Assembly (NCBI GenBank): GCA_934446465.1
Contig: CAKSEF010000003.1
Coordinates: forward strand, 1 to 64,000
Origin: an uncultured Oscillospiraceae bacterium
GTDB taxonomy: Bacteria; Bacillota; Clostridia; Oscillospirales; JAAYXM01
Direction: 5' to 3'
DNA length: 64,000 nucleotides
A program made the translations under genes and the position numbers. Under the pieces are notes generated by a model. The model made no database searches, had not been told where the DNA came from, and was given only the letters and a program-made list of their open reading frames with translations. This document shows, piece after piece, positions 42,540 to 51,421 of this stretch (positions within the stretch are counted from its first letter, which is position 1; every line of letters starts with the position of its first letter).

Positions 42540-42770
42540 TCAGTCAACTATGTCAACCGATACCTTGATGTTATCTTTAAGAGCTGCGGCCTTAATAATA
42601 GAGCGAATTTCCTTCGCTATACGGCCGTGTTTGCCGATAACTTTGCCCATGTCGTCCGGCGCAACGCGAATCTCCAGAACGAGAGAATCGTCGCGGGTTA
42701 CTTCAGTAACACTGACGGCATCGGGATTTCCGACAAGGCTTTTTGCAATGTAAGTTAAAAGGTCTTTCAT
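42540..42770 (-). CDS. khpA: KH-domain RNA-binding protein KhpA
   Basis: A 76-residue single KH domain (MKDLLTYIAKSL, then the GxxG loop in GKVIGKHGRIAKEIRSIIKAA). KhpA, with KhpB/Jag, controls cell size and mRNA fate in Firmicutes. The start ATG 42770 has GGAGAGGTG upstream. It stands between rpsP and rimM, its usual place (formerly ylqC). KhpB is not in the window. Confidence 0.93.
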   Translation of the reverse strand: MKDLLTYIAKSLVGNPDAVSVTEVTRDDSLVLEIRVAPDDMGKVIGKHGRIAKEIRSIIKAAALKDNIKVSVDIVD

Positions 42771-42793
42771 TTTTCCGCTCACCTCTCCCGGAA

Positions 42794-43036
42794 TTACTGG
42801 ATTGCGCCTGTGCGCTTAAGAAGTGCCTTAACCGTGTCTGTAGGCTGAGCACCTTTCTTAATCCATTCGAGGGCGCGGTCGTTGTCTATCTTGATTTCGG
42901 CCGGCTCCGTGAGCGGATTGTATGTTCCGAGTTCTTCGATAAATCTTCCGTCGCGCGGGAATCTTGAATCGGCAACAACAACACGATAGAACGGGGACTT
43001 TTTCGCGCCCATTCTGCGAAGTCTAATCTTTACCAT
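42794..43036 (-). CDS. rpsP: 30S ribosomal protein S16
   Basis: S16 is an early assembly protein of the small subunit. The 80 residues match throughout: [44 protein letters not shown] pattern (shown in parts: [31 protein letters not shown]). GGAGGTG precedes the ATG. The 58-base gap from ffh has an imperfect AGCAAA/TTTGCT pairing. khpA follows after 23 bases. Confidence 0.97.
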   Translation of the reverse strand: MVKIRLRRMGAKKSPFYRVVVADSRFPRDGRFIEELGTYNPLTEPAEIKIDNDRALEWIKKGAQPTDTVKALLKRTGAIQ

Positions 43037-43094
43037 GTGAATTTCACCTCCAAATTTTTATAAAGCAAATGTATATAAAGTGTTTGCTTACGAA

Positions 43095-44453
43095 TTAGAA
43101 AGAAAAGGGGAAACCGCCTTTTCGGCGCATACTGCGAGGGATTTTCTTTGCCATAGCAGCGCCGCCTGTCATCTGTTTCATCATCTTTTTAGATGCCTCA
43201 AACTGCTTTAAGAGCTTATTAACATCCTCGACCGAGACACCGCTTCCCGCCGCTATGCGCTTTTTTCTGCTGAAGTTTATAATTGACGGATTGTCGCGCT
43301 CCTCGGGTGTCATGGAAGATATCACCGCGTCAATTCTGTAAATCGCGCGCTCATCTATCTTCGCGCCCTGAAGCGCCTTCGGGTCAATCCCCGGAATCAT
43401 TTTAATCAAGTCCGACATGGGACCCATGCTCTGCATTTGGCGCATCTGCTCGCGAAAGTCGGTAAGTGTGAAAGAATTTTCACGTATCTTCTTTTCGAGT
43501 TCAACGGCCTTTTTTTCGTCAAATGCCTGCTCTGCCTTCTCGATAAGAGAAAGAATATCGCCCATTCCGAGTATTCTTGAGGCTATCCTTTCCGGATGAA
43601 ACGGCTCGATTCCGTCGAGCTTTTCGCCCGTGCCGATAAACTTAATCGGCTTCCCCGTAACGGCTCTTACGGAGAGCGCGGAACCGCCTCTTGCATCGCC
43701 GTCAAGCTTTGTGAGATATACGCTGTCTATCGAAAGCGCATCGTTAAATGAGGACGCGGTCGTAACGGCATCCTGACCGCTCATTGCATCTATTACAAGC
43801 ATGATTTCCGTCGGGTTCACGGCTTCTTTAATTGCCTTAAGCTCGTTCATGAGCTCCTCGTCTATGTGAAGACGGCCCGCCGTGTCGAGGAAAACCATGT
43901 CGTTTCCGTGGGTTACCGCGTGTTCCCGCGCAAGGCACGCAATTTCAACGGGCGTTTTGCCCTCGGCCTTGAAGACGGGAATTGACAACTGATTTCCCAA
44001 AACCTCAAGCTGTTTAATTGCGGCGGGACGGTAAATATCGCAGGCAACAAGAAGCGGGCGTTTGGACGCCGTTTTTCTCATATACGAAGCAAGTTTTGCA
44101 ATATTCGTCGTCTTTCCCGCACCCTGAAGTCCTACGAACATGACAATGGTCGGCGGCTTTGGTGAGATGTTAAGCTTTTCGCCCTCACCGCCCATAAGAG
44201 ACGTTATTTCCTCGTTGACAATCTTAACAAGCTGCTGCGCCGGATTGAGTCCTTCAAGAACCTCTGCGCCCACTGCACGCTCCGAAACCTTTGCCGTGAA
44301 GTCCCGCACAACTTTGAAATTTACGTCTGCCTCCAAAAGGGCAAGCTTAATCTCGCGCATGGCCTCTTTTATATCGCGCTCGGTAAGACGGCCCTTGGAA
44401 CGAAGCTTCTTAAAAGCTGAAGTTATTTTTTCGCTTAGACTTTCAAAAGCCAT
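43095..44453 (-). CDS. ffh: Signal recognition particle protein
   Basis: Ffh binds SRP RNA and signal peptides and delivers ribosomes to the membrane. The 452-residue protein has an N domain (1-90), the G domain with GLQGAGKTTNIAKLA (about 108-122), DTAGRLHID and TKLDGDARGG, and a methionine-rich M domain (about 300-440: FREQMRQMQSMGPMSDLIKMIPG). GGAGG precedes the ATG. It follows ylxM by 25 bases. The SRP RNA gene was not found in this window. Confidence 0.97.
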   Translation of the reverse strand: MAFESLSEKITSAFKKLRSKGRLTERDIKEAMREIKLALLEADVNFKVVRDFTAKVSERAVGAEVLEGLNPAQQLVKIVNEEITSLMGGEGEKLNISPKPPTIVMFVGLQGAGKTTNIAKLASYMRKTASKRPLLVACDIYRPAAIKQLEVLGNQLSIPVFKAEGKTPVEIACLAREHAVTHGNDMVFLDTAGRLHIDEELMNELKAIKEAVNPTEIMLVIDAMSGQDAVTTASSFNDALSIDSVYLTKLDGDARGGSALSVRAVTGKPIKFIGTGEKLDGIEPFHPERIASRILGMGDILSLIEKAEQAFDEKKAVELEKKIRENSFTLTDFREQMRQMQSMGPMSDLIKMIPGIDPKALQGAKIDERAIYRIDAVISSMTPEERDNPSIINFSRKKRIAAGSGVSVEDVNKLLKQFEASKKMMKQMTGGAAMAKKIPRSMRRKGGFPFSF

Positions 44454-44478
44454 TTACTGCCTCCGTTATAATTGGTAA

Positions 44479-44844
44479 TCAGACATCAAGCGACTCAGCA
44501 CAGGCTATAATGTCGGCCGTGCATTTGTCAAGCTCGGAGTTTCTGAAATTGGTATCATTGACAATCCTGATTCGCTCGGCACAGTCGATAATCTTACGAA
44601 CGCTTTCGGAAAGACGCCCGTATTTCTCCGCAAGCCCGAGCTTCGATTCAAATTTTCTGAGAATTTCTTCGGAGCGGACTATGCTGTCTCTTACGCCTTG
44701 GCGCGTAATCGAAAGGTGTTCCGCAATCTCCGCAAGAGATAAATCTTCGTTGTAGTAAAGGTCAAAAATTTCACGCTGTTTTTCCGTAAGAATATCGCCG
44801 TAGAAATCAAACAGCATCGTAAGTTCAAAAGACACGTTTCTCAC
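44479..44844 (-). CDS. YlxM/p13-like helix-turn-helix protein
   Basis: A 121-residue protein with a sigma-70 region-4-like HTH (LTEKQREIFDLYYNEDLSLAEIAEHLSITRQGVRDSIVRSEE). It is the usual first gene before ffh and is thought to influence SRP function or regulate the operon. The start is GTG 44844, with AGGAGG seven bases upstream; the frame runs on upstream without a site. A hairpin lies just before the ribosome site. It heads the ylxM-ffh-rpsP-khpA-rimM-trmD operon. Confidence 0.9.
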   Translation of the reverse strand: MRNVSFELTMLFDFYGDILTEKQREIFDLYYNEDLSLAEIAEHLSITRQGVRDSIVRSEEILRKFESKLGLAEKYGRLSESVRKIIDCAERIRIVNDTNFRNSELDKCTADIIACAESLDV

Positions 44845-44858
44845 GTAAAAACCTCCTT

Positions 44859-44882
44859 TTGTAAAGTTATATCGCTTTACAA
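44859..44882 (-). promoter_or_regulatory. Leader hairpin of the ylxM operon
   Basis: An eight-bp perfect stem TTGTAAAG / CTTTACAA with an eight-base loop, between the promoter and the ribosome site of ylxM. A stability or regulatory role is inferred. Confidence 0.4.
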
Positions 44883-44888
44883 TTTGGT

Positions 44889-44917
44889 ATTTTACCATAA
44901 ACACCGCATTTTGTCAA
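44889..44917 (-). promoter_or_regulatory. Promoter of the ylxM-ffh-rpsP operon
   Basis: Minus strand: TTGACA (44917-44912), 17-base spacer, TAAAAT (44894-44889). Confidence 0.75.
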
Positions 44918-44957
44918 GCGGGAAAGATAAATTAGGAGCTTTTTTAATGCTTTGATG

Positions 44958-44986
44958 TTGTAATGATTGGAAAAATTGTGTATAAT
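44958..44986 (+). promoter_or_regulatory. Promoter of the ymfF operon
   Basis: TTGTAA (44958-44963), 17-base spacer, TATAAT (44981-44986), divergent from ylxM. Confidence 0.7.
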
Positions 44987-45029
44987 ATAACTCGGTTAAA
45001 TACGTCGTTTGCAAAGGAGGCATAGTGTT

Positions 45030-46304
45030 TTGGAAATGACATATAAAGAAATATTGCCCGGTGTTAAGCTGCGGGTAATAGAAACCGACAGATTTGAAAC
45101 TAACTGCCTGTCTGTCCAGTTCAAGTCAAAAATGAGCGAGGACACAGCATCGATGATTACGCTTGTTCCGCGGATTTTGAGACGCGGAACAGCAAAGCAT
45201 CCCGATATGGAATCTCTTGCCGCCGCGCTTGATGAAATGTACGGTGCGAGAATCGAGGCTGTCTCGAGAAAATACGGCGATGTTATCGGGAGCGGGTTCA
45301 TATGCGATTTTGTAGAGTCGGAAGAAAAGCTACTTCCCGATGTGGCCGAGCTTCTCGGAGAGATTGCGTTTGATGCAAAGACTGAGCACGGCGCATTCCG
45401 CCGCGACTATGTTGACGGTGAACGTGCGAACCTCATCGATGAAATAAAAACCGAAATTAACAGTAAGCTGAATTACGCATACCTCCGTGCGTCCGAAAGA
45501 GTTTTGCAGGGAACTCCGTTTGCCGTAAGCGAACTCGGAACGGAGGAAGCGGCGGAGCGGGCAGATGAAAATTCGCTGTTTAAGTATTATAAGAAGGTAA
45601 TTGCGGAGTTTCCGTGCGAGGTATTTTTCTGCGGAAATTATTCGGCAGACGAAGTTGAGCGTGAAATAAAGAAAATGTTCACGCGCGTCAAAAGAAGATT
45701 TAACGGCGGAATCGAGTCGGAAAAGCCCGTGTATACGGAGTCGGGCAGAGTATGCGAAAAAATGGACGTCTCTCAGGCAAATCTGCTTGTCGGATTGTAT
45801 AACGAGAATGCAGACGTTTATACGGCAAAGCTCTTTTCCGCAATACTCGGCGGAGGAACAACGTCTAAGCTGTTTGTGAACGTCCGTGAGAAAAATTCAC
45901 TGTGCTATTTTACGGGTTCGGTGTATGATTCCTTTAAAAATACGCTGTTCATGTACTGCGGAATAGACCCCAAAAATGAAAAAAAAGCAGAAAAGGCAAT
46001 GACGGAACAGCTTTCCGCGTGTGTCGCGGGAGATATAACCGATGAGGAAATAAAGAACGCTAGAAAGGGTATGCTTGACGACCTTGCAACGATTGACGAC
46101 TCACCGTTTTCTCAGGAGGGCTTCTGGCTCCGCGCCGCCGTGTCGGGCGATGAAAGAACACCGGAAGAACTGTCTCTGAAGGTCAAAAAAATTTCAGCCG
46201 ATGATATTATTTCCTGCGCAAAGGGTTTTAAGCGCGCAATAACATATCTTCTTACGGGATTGGAGGGGAGCACGGATGAAACTAAACTCTTACCACGCGC
46301 TTAA
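45030..46304 (+). CDS. ymfF: M16-family peptidase homolog, inactive subunit (YmfF type)
   Basis: A 424-residue member of the M16 (pitrilysin) family. The N-terminal HXXEH zinc motif is missing; the place near residue 60-70 reads PDMESLAAALDEMYGAR. The C-terminal half has the usual M16 fold and ILGGGTTSKLFVNVREKNSLCY. Such inactive copies pair with an active partner in a heterodimer. The start is a TTG at 45030 because AAAGGAGG lies nine bases upstream. ymfH begins 29 bases before its stop in another frame. The pair occurs widely in Firmicutes; the substrate is unknown. Confidence 0.87.
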   Translation: MEMTYKEILPGVKLRVIETDRFETNCLSVQFKSKMSEDTASMITLVPRILRRGTAKHPDMESLAAALDEMYGARIEAVSRKYGDVIGSGFICDFVESEEKLLPDVAELLGEIAFDAKTEHGAFRRDYVDGERANLIDEIKTEINSKLNYAYLRASERVLQGTPFAVSELGTEEAAERADENSLFKYYKKVIAEFPCEVFFCGNYSADEVEREIKKMFTRVKRRFNGGIESEKPVYTESGRVCEKMDVSQANLLVGLYNENADVYTAKLFSAILGGGTTSKLFVNVREKNSLCYFTGSVYDSFKNTLFMYCGIDPKNEKKAEKAMTEQLSACVAGDITDEEIKNARKGMLDDLATIDDSPFSQEGFWLRAAVSGDERTPEELSLKVKKISADDIISCAKGFKRAITYLLTGLEGSTDETKLLPRA

Positions 46305-47556
46305 TCAGCAGATGATTTCGCATACCTGCGGAAACGGGCTTAAAATATGCGTGTTTCCGAAAGCGGGTTTCAAGCGCGCATATGCTATGCTCGCCGTGAA
46401 TTACGGCTCAATAGATATCTCCTTCACGCATGACGGGGAGTTATATACGTCTCCGCTCGGCGTGGCGCATTTTCTTGAACACAAAGTGTTTGAGCAGCCC
46501 GACGGGGGGAATGCCCTGCAAACGTTTGCGAAAACCGGAGCATCACCGAACGCATTTACGAGCAAAACCATGACAGCATACCATTTTTCGGGCACCGAAA
46601 AATTTATGAAAAACCTCGAAATACTGCTCGATTTTGTAATGTCTCCGTACTTTACAGATGAAAATGTGCGGAAGGAACAGGGAATAATCGGTCAGGAAAT
46701 AGGAATGGTGAACGACCGTCCGTCGTGGCGTGTGTATGAAAATCTTATGTCGGCACTGTATTCGGTACACCCGGCAAAAGATTCCATTATAGGAACGGTC
46801 GGGAGCATCGGAAAAATAACACGCGAAATACTGTTTAAGTGTTATAACACATTTTATGTGCCATCAAATATGACACTGTGTGTTGCGGGGGATGTTTCTG
46901 CCGAAAAGATAATATCCACCGCAGAGAGCATGATGCCTCGTGAAAGAGTATCGCTCCCGAGCAGGGACTACGGATGCGAACCTTATTCGGTTAGGAAGCG
47001 GCACGTGAGCGAGAAGTGTGAAGTTGCCGTTCCAATGTTTGCAATAGGCGCAAAGTATGAAACGGTTACAAACGGTGAACAGGGCATGAAAAAGCGCGTA
47101 ACGGCGGAGCTCGCCGCCGATGTTCTGGGAGGACCTTCATCACCGCTTTATTCGAGACTCTACGGAAACGGCATGATAGGTGCCGACTTTGAATCGTCCG
47201 CTATGTTCTTCCCGAACAGCATATCTGTCATACTCGCGGGAGAAGGGCGCGACGCCGAAAAAATATACGGGGAAGTATTGAACGAGGCGGAGCTTCTCGG
47301 AAAAGACATTGACGACGGATACTTCAACAGAGTAAAAAAAGCATATATCGGCTCAAGGATACGCGCCCTCGATGACGTCGGAACATTGTGCCGTGAGCAG
47401 GCTGAGTCCGTGCTCTGCGGATTTGACAGTCTCGATATGATATCGGCGGCGGAAGAAACTTCGGCAGACGAGGTACGCAGATTCATAAAAAATATGTTCG
47501 AGTGTGAGCGGACGTCTCTCTCGGTAGTTTCGGGAGGTGTCGGAGAAGGTGACTAA
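46276..47556 (+). CDS. ymfH: M16-family zinc peptidase, active subunit (YmfH type)
   Basis: A 426-residue processing peptidase with the active HXXEH motif (VAHFLEHKVFE, residues about 65-69) and the distal glutamate in GIIGQEIGMVNDRPSWRVYE. The C-terminal part has the R/Y-type region (GGPSSPLYSRLYGNGMIG). It works as the catalytic half of the pair with the upstream protein, whose 3' end it overlaps by 29 bases. lgt follows with an eight-base overlap. The substrate is not known. Confidence 0.9.
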   Translation: MKLNSYHALNQQMISHTCGNGLKICVFPKAGFKRAYAMLAVNYGSIDISFTHDGELYTSPLGVAHFLEHKVFEQPDGGNALQTFAKTGASPNAFTSKTMTAYHFSGTEKFMKNLEILLDFVMSPYFTDENVRKEQGIIGQEIGMVNDRPSWRVYENLMSALYSVHPAKDSIIGTVGSIGKITREILFKCYNTFYVPSNMTLCVAGDVSAEKIISTAESMMPRERVSLPSRDYGCEPYSVRKRHVSEKCEVAVPMFAIGAKYETVTNGEQGMKKRVTAELAADVLGGPSSPLYSRLYGNGMIGADFESSAMFFPNSISVILAGEGRDAEKIYGEVLNEAELLGKDIDDGYFNRVKKAYIGSRIRALDDVGTLCREQAESVLCGFDSLDMISAAEETSADEVRRFIKNMFECERTSLSVVSGGVGEGD

Positions 47557-48361
47557 TTATGTAGCATTTCCGGGACTCGGTTTGGAATTTGAGCTTTCCC
47601 GCGTGGCATTTCATATTTTCGGGAAGCCTGTATATTGGTATGCCATAATAATTGCCGCGGGTTTTCTTCTCGCAGTTTTCTACGCGTTCCGCAGAAGCGG
47701 AGAATTTAATCTCACGGAAGATAATATCACGAGTATGCTGATGGTTGCGGTACCGCTTGCCATAATATGCGCAAGAGCGTATTATGTCATGTTCAATTTT
47801 GCTCCGTATCGCGAAAATCCGATAAAGATTTTCTATATTTGGGAGGGCGGGATCGCGATTTACGGCGGAATTATCGGCGGAGTTGTCGGCGCGCTCATAT
47901 ATTGCAGATGTGCGAAAAAGAAGCTTTCCGATATTTTGGATATCGGTGCTCTCGGACTGCTTATAGGACAAGCTGTCGGGCGCTGGGGGAATTTTGTAAA
48001 CGCGGAAGCTTACGGAAGCGAAACATCAGCTCTGTTGCGCATGGAAGTATATGATTACGCTGCGGGCGGGAGAATATGCGTACACCCGACATTTCTTTAT
48101 GAATCGCTCTGGAATGTAATCGGTTTTGTCATACTGCATTTCGTGTCCAAAAACAGAAAATTTTCAGGAGAAATATTCGCGCTGTATCTTGTTTGGTACG
48201 GAATAGGGAGAATGTTCATAGAGGGACTTCGCACGGACAGTCTTTATTTCTTCGGAACGGGGATAAGAACATCGCAGGCACTCGGCGGAATTTCCGCCGC
48301 TGCCGCCGTATGCTATCTTATATACCGCTTCAGAATGCTCAAAAAGGAAGGAAGTTTATAA
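47549..48361 (+). CDS. lgt: Prolipoprotein diacylglyceryl transferase
   Basis: Lgt adds diacylglycerol from phosphatidylglycerol to the lipobox cysteine of lipoprotein precursors. The protein is about 270 residues with seven helices. Signatures: WYAIIIAAGFLLAV, IWEGGIAIYGGIIGG, GRWGNFVNAEAYG (usually GRIGNFIN) and HPTFLYESLWN. GTG 47549 is chosen with GGAGG 11 bases upstream; GTG 47537 is in frame but its site is too close. It overlaps ymfH by eight bases and folD by one. Confidence 0.94.
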   Translation: MTNYVAFPGLGLEFELSRVAFHIFGKPVYWYAIIIAAGFLLAVFYAFRRSGEFNLTEDNITSMLMVAVPLAIICARAYYVMFNFAPYRENPIKIFYIWEGGIAIYGGIIGGVVGALIYCRCAKKKLSDILDIGALGLLIGQAVGRWGNFVNAEAYGSETSALLRMEVYDYAAGGRICVHPTFLYESLWNVIGFVILHFVSKNRKFSGEIFALYLVWYGIGRMFIEGLRTDSLYFFGTGIRTSQALGGISAAAAVCYLIYRFRMLKKEGSL

Positions 48362-49221
48362 TGGGAGCAGTTATAATAGACGGAAAACTTACGTCAAAAA
48401 AACTCCGCGAGGAGGTTTATGCGGGTGTGGCGGAACTGAAAAGCACAGGCATACAGCCGGGACTTGCCGTTGTTATAGTGGGCGATGACCCCGCAAGCCG
48501 TACATATGTAAATAACAAGAAGAAGGCGTGTGCTGAGTGCGGGATATACAGCGAAGAATATGCGCTTCCGGAAGAAACAACGGAGGCCGAGCTTCTGGAA
48601 CTCATAGATGTGCTCAACGGAAGGAAAAATATAAACGGGATTCTCGTTCAGCTCCCGCTTCCGAAGCATATAGCGGAGGAACATATAATCTGCGCCATAC
48701 GTCCCGATAAGGACGTAGACGCATTCCACCCGCAGAATGTCGGAAAAATCATGACGGGAGATTTCGATTTTCTCCCGTGTACGCCTGCGGGTGTCATGGC
48801 ACTTCTTGAAGAATACGGAATTGACGCCGAGGGGAAGAACACAGTCGTAATCGGGAGGTCAAATATAGTAGGAAAGCCGATGGCAATGCTGCTCCTCCAT
48901 AAGAACGCAACCGTAACGATTTGCCATTCGCGGACGAAGAATTTGTGCGACATAACTAAAAATGCCGATGTAGTAATCGCGGCGGTCGGGAGAGCGGGAT
49001 TTCTCACAGGGGACATGATAAAGGACGGCGCGGTTGTTATGGATGTCGGAATTAACCGCAACGCCGAGGGAAAGCTTTGCGGCGATGCTGACTTTGAAAG
49101 CGTGCTGCCCAAGGCATCGTACATTACACCCGTACCGGGCGGAGTCGGTCCCATGACAATAACCATGCTTATGAAGAATACGCTCAAGGCCGCACGCATA
49201 CAAAACGACATAAAACAATAA
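48361..49221 (+). CDS. folD: Bifunctional methylene-THF dehydrogenase/methenyl-THF cyclohydrolase
   Basis: FolD interconverts 5,10-methylene-THF and 10-formyl-THF. The 286-residue protein has the substrate-site GDDPASRTYVNNKKKACAE (catalytic lysine in the YVNNKKK stretch), ILVQLPLPKH, and the NAD(P) domain GRSNIVGKPMAMLL, then TPVPGGVGPMTITML. The ATG overlaps the lgt stop by one base, with GGAAGGAAG upstream. It would link to MetF at 54.5 kb and the methionine cycle. Confidence 0.96.
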   Translation: MGAVIIDGKLTSKKLREEVYAGVAELKSTGIQPGLAVVIVGDDPASRTYVNNKKKACAECGIYSEEYALPEETTEAELLELIDVLNGRKNINGILVQLPLPKHIAEEHIICAIRPDKDVDAFHPQNVGKIMTGDFDFLPCTPAGVMALLEEYGIDAEGKNTVVIGRSNIVGKPMAMLLLHKNATVTICHSRTKNLCDITKNADVVIAAVGRAGFLTGDMIKDGAVVMDVGINRNAEGKLCGDADFESVLPKASYITPVPGGVGPMTITMLMKNTLKAARIQNDIKQ

Positions 49222-49249
49222 AATATTTGCAATATGAAAATATTTTAGG

Positions 49250-49278
49250 TTGACAAACCGTTTCTGTGCAAGTATAAT
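49250..49278 (+). promoter_or_regulatory. Promoter of yceD-rpmF
   Basis: TTGACA (49250-49255), 17-base spacer, TATAAT (49273-49278): a full consensus promoter. Confidence 0.8.
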
Positions 49279-49317
49279 ATACTTTGTAGTGTTACGCCGC
49301 AGTTTTGGAGTTTGATT

Positions 49318-49806
49318 ATGCAAATAGATATTAAACAGCTTCGTAACGGAACCTGTACATCAGTTCCTTTTGACTTCACGCTTGATATTTCGGATATTGA
49401 GCAGACGGCAAAGTCCCCCGTGCACGTTGGGGGAGAGGTTCGCAGCCGTGCCGGAGTCATATTTCTGTCGATGACGGTTGAGGGAACGAGAAATCTCGTG
49501 TGCGACAGATGCGCAAAGGAATTTACGAGAGAGACGTCCGTTCCGTTTGAAACAATAGTTGTTGACCATCTCGATAATGATGACGTGTATGACGATATAA
49601 TCGTCTGCGAGGGCGATGAGCTTGAGCTTTCGGATCTTGCCGTGTCCGTCTTCATTCTCGGGTTCGAGAGCAAAAATCTTTGCCGTGATGATTGCAAGGG
49701 ATTGTGTCCCAAGTGCGGTGCGGATTTGAACGAGCAGGCATGCAGCTGCAAGGACGAGCAGATTGACCCACGGCTCGAAATTCTTGCAAAACTGCTTGAT
49801 GATTGA
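49318..49806 (+). CDS. YceD/DUF177 family protein
   Basis: A 162-residue protein almost always found before rpmF and linked to 23S rRNA or ribosome synthesis. Visible features are a beta-rich body, CDRC near residue 61, and a C-terminal zinc-like CPKCGADLNEQACSCKDEQIDPRLE. ATG 49318 has GGAG upstream; a TTG two codons earlier is in frame. It is transcribed from a strong promoter with rpmF 40 bases on. Its precise action is not settled for the family. Confidence 0.9.
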   Translation: MQIDIKQLRNGTCTSVPFDFTLDISDIEQTAKSPVHVGGEVRSRAGVIFLSMTVEGTRNLVCDRCAKEFTRETSVPFETIVVDHLDNDDVYDDIIVCEGDELELSDLAVSVFILGFESKNLCRDDCKGLCPKCGADLNEQACSCKDEQIDPRLEILAKLLDD

Positions 49807-49846
49807 TAAATGATTTACTGCGTATATATCGAAGGAGGTGTTACCC

Positions 49847-50038
49847 ATGGCGGTACCTAAGAGAAAACATTCAAAATCGAGAAGAGATATGAACCGAAGC
49901 GCGCATTGGAAGCTTTCCCTTCCGGGAATCGGTGCTTGCCCGAAGTGCGGTGCTATGAAGCTTACGCACAGAGCATGCAAGAATTGCGGAACATATAACG
50001 GACGCGAGGTTATATCCGTAGCTGATTCGGCAAAGTAA
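49847..50038 (+). CDS. rpmF: 50S ribosomal protein L32
   Basis: L32, 63 residues. [22 protein letters not shown] is the family start, and [20 protein letters not shown] gives the four zinc cysteines, so this is the zinc-bound (C+) form. GAAGGAGGTG precedes the ATG at 49847. It follows yceD, its usual partner, and is closed by a terminator-like hairpin. Confidence 0.96.
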   Translation: MAVPKRKHSKSRRDMNRSAHWKLSLPGIGACPKCGAMKLTHRACKNCGTYNGREVISVADSAK

Positions 50039-50066
50039 TTTTCCGTAGCTCAATTCGATTAAAGGG

Positions 50067-50099
50067 TAGAGGTGGATATAAAAATCCTCCTCTATTTTT
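50067..50099 (+). terminator. Terminator after rpmF
   Basis: A ten-bp stem TAGAGGTGGA / TCCTCCTCTA with one T-T mismatch and an eight-base loop, followed by T5. Confidence 0.65.
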
Positions 50100-50117
50100 A
50101 TATCAGGGGGTGAAAGT

Positions 50118-51410
50118 ATGGGCGCAAAAATAGAAAGCGTTGAGACGAAAAGTCCGGCCGCCCGCGCAGGTATCGTTGCGGGGGACGAGCTTATCTCGAT
50201 AAACGGAAAGCCCGTTAAGGATGTTCTCGACTATAAGTTTTATTCATACGACAGACGTCTTGTTATAGAGCTTGCGCGGAAAAAGGTCAAAATTAAAAAA
50301 GAAGAGGGGCAGGACCTCGGCATAAATTTTGAAACATATCTGATAGATAAGGCCAAAAGATGTGCAAATAACTGTGTGTTCTGTTTCGTAGACCAAATGC
50401 CCGAGGGTATGCGCGAAACGCTCTATTTTAAAGATGACGACGCGAGAATGTCATTTCTGCTCGGAAACTATATATCGCTCACTAACCTCTCTGAGGATGA
50501 TATTGAGCGCATGGTGCGTATGCACATAAGCCCCGTTAATGTATCAGTCCATGTTACAGACCCCGAGATACGCAGAAAAATGGTGCGAAACCGCCGTGCG
50601 GGAGAATGTATGGACATAATGCGCCGTTTTGCCGATGCCGGAATAGTCATGAACTGTCAGATAGTGGTATGCCCGGGACTCAATGACGGTGAAGTGCTGA
50701 AAAATACGATAAAAGACCTGCTCTCCCTCGGCGAAAATGTCGAAAGTATAGCCGTCGTGCCCGTGGGGATAACAAAATACAGGGATAATCTCTACCCGCT
50801 CAGGACCATGACAAAGGAAGAGGCGCGCGAGACGATAGCAATAGTAGACGATTTCGGCGAAAAATGCTTAAAAGAGCGGGATATGCGCGTGGTGTACGCC
50901 GCAGATGAAATGTATATAAAAGCATCGATTCCCATACCGACGGAGAGCTATTACGACGGATACCCTCAGCTTGGCAACGGGGTGGGACTCATAACACTCC
51001 TTGAGGCGGAATTTCTCGATTCGCTCGAATTTGACGGTGTTCCCGAATCTGCGGAACCGTTTACGGTTGCGACAGGCGTGTCCGCCGCGCCGTTTATACA
51101 AAAACTCGTTGACGAATTGGCAAAAAAATGCCATAATATCAATAACAGTAAAGTGTATGCCGTAAAAAACGATTTTTTCGGCGAAACGATAAATGTTGCG
51201 GGCCTCGTTACAGGGCGGGACCTCATAAATCAGCTTCGCGGGAAAAAGCTTGAAAAAAGACTCATTATCCCGGATGTTATGCTTAGAAGCGGAGAAACTG
51301 TTTTTTTAGATGATGTGAGCATAGAAGATGTCGAGCGTGAGCTCGGCGTCATGGTCGTCCCTGTTGAGAATGACGGCGGAAAGCTTCTTTCCGCAATGCT
51401 CGGAAGATAG
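50118..51410 (+). CDS. PDZ / radical-SAM-like DUF512 protein
   Basis: A 430-residue protein of unknown function. Residues about 1-45 are a PDZ-like domain (VETKSPAARAGIVAGDELISINGKPV); C82, C86 and C89 in CANNCVFCF form a CxxxCxxC iron-sulphur motif as in radical SAM enzymes; the C-terminal half is the DUF512 domain, with VATGVSAAPFI and ending in VMLRSGETVFLDDVSIEDVE. It is usual for it to stand before der in Clostridia. The AGGGGG site and ATG fit. No substrate is known; a role in ribosome or membrane work has only been guessed from its neighbours. Confidence 0.85.
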   Translation: MGAKIESVETKSPAARAGIVAGDELISINGKPVKDVLDYKFYSYDRRLVIELARKKVKIKKEEGQDLGINFETYLIDKAKRCANNCVFCFVDQMPEGMRETLYFKDDDARMSFLLGNYISLTNLSEDDIERMVRMHISPVNVSVHVTDPEIRRKMVRNRRAGECMDIMRRFADAGIVMNCQIVVCPGLNDGEVLKNTIKDLLSLGENVESIAVVPVGITKYRDNLYPLRTMTKEEARETIAIVDDFGEKCLKERDMRVVYAADEMYIKASIPIPTESYYDGYPQLGNGVGLITLLEAEFLDSLEFDGVPESAEPFTVATGVSAAPFIQKLVDELAKKCHNINNSKVYAVKNDFFGETINVAGLVTGRDLINQLRGKKLEKRLIIPDVMLRSGETVFLDDVSIEDVERELGVMVVPVENDGGKLLSAMLGR

Positions 51411-51421
51411 GAGGATATGAC

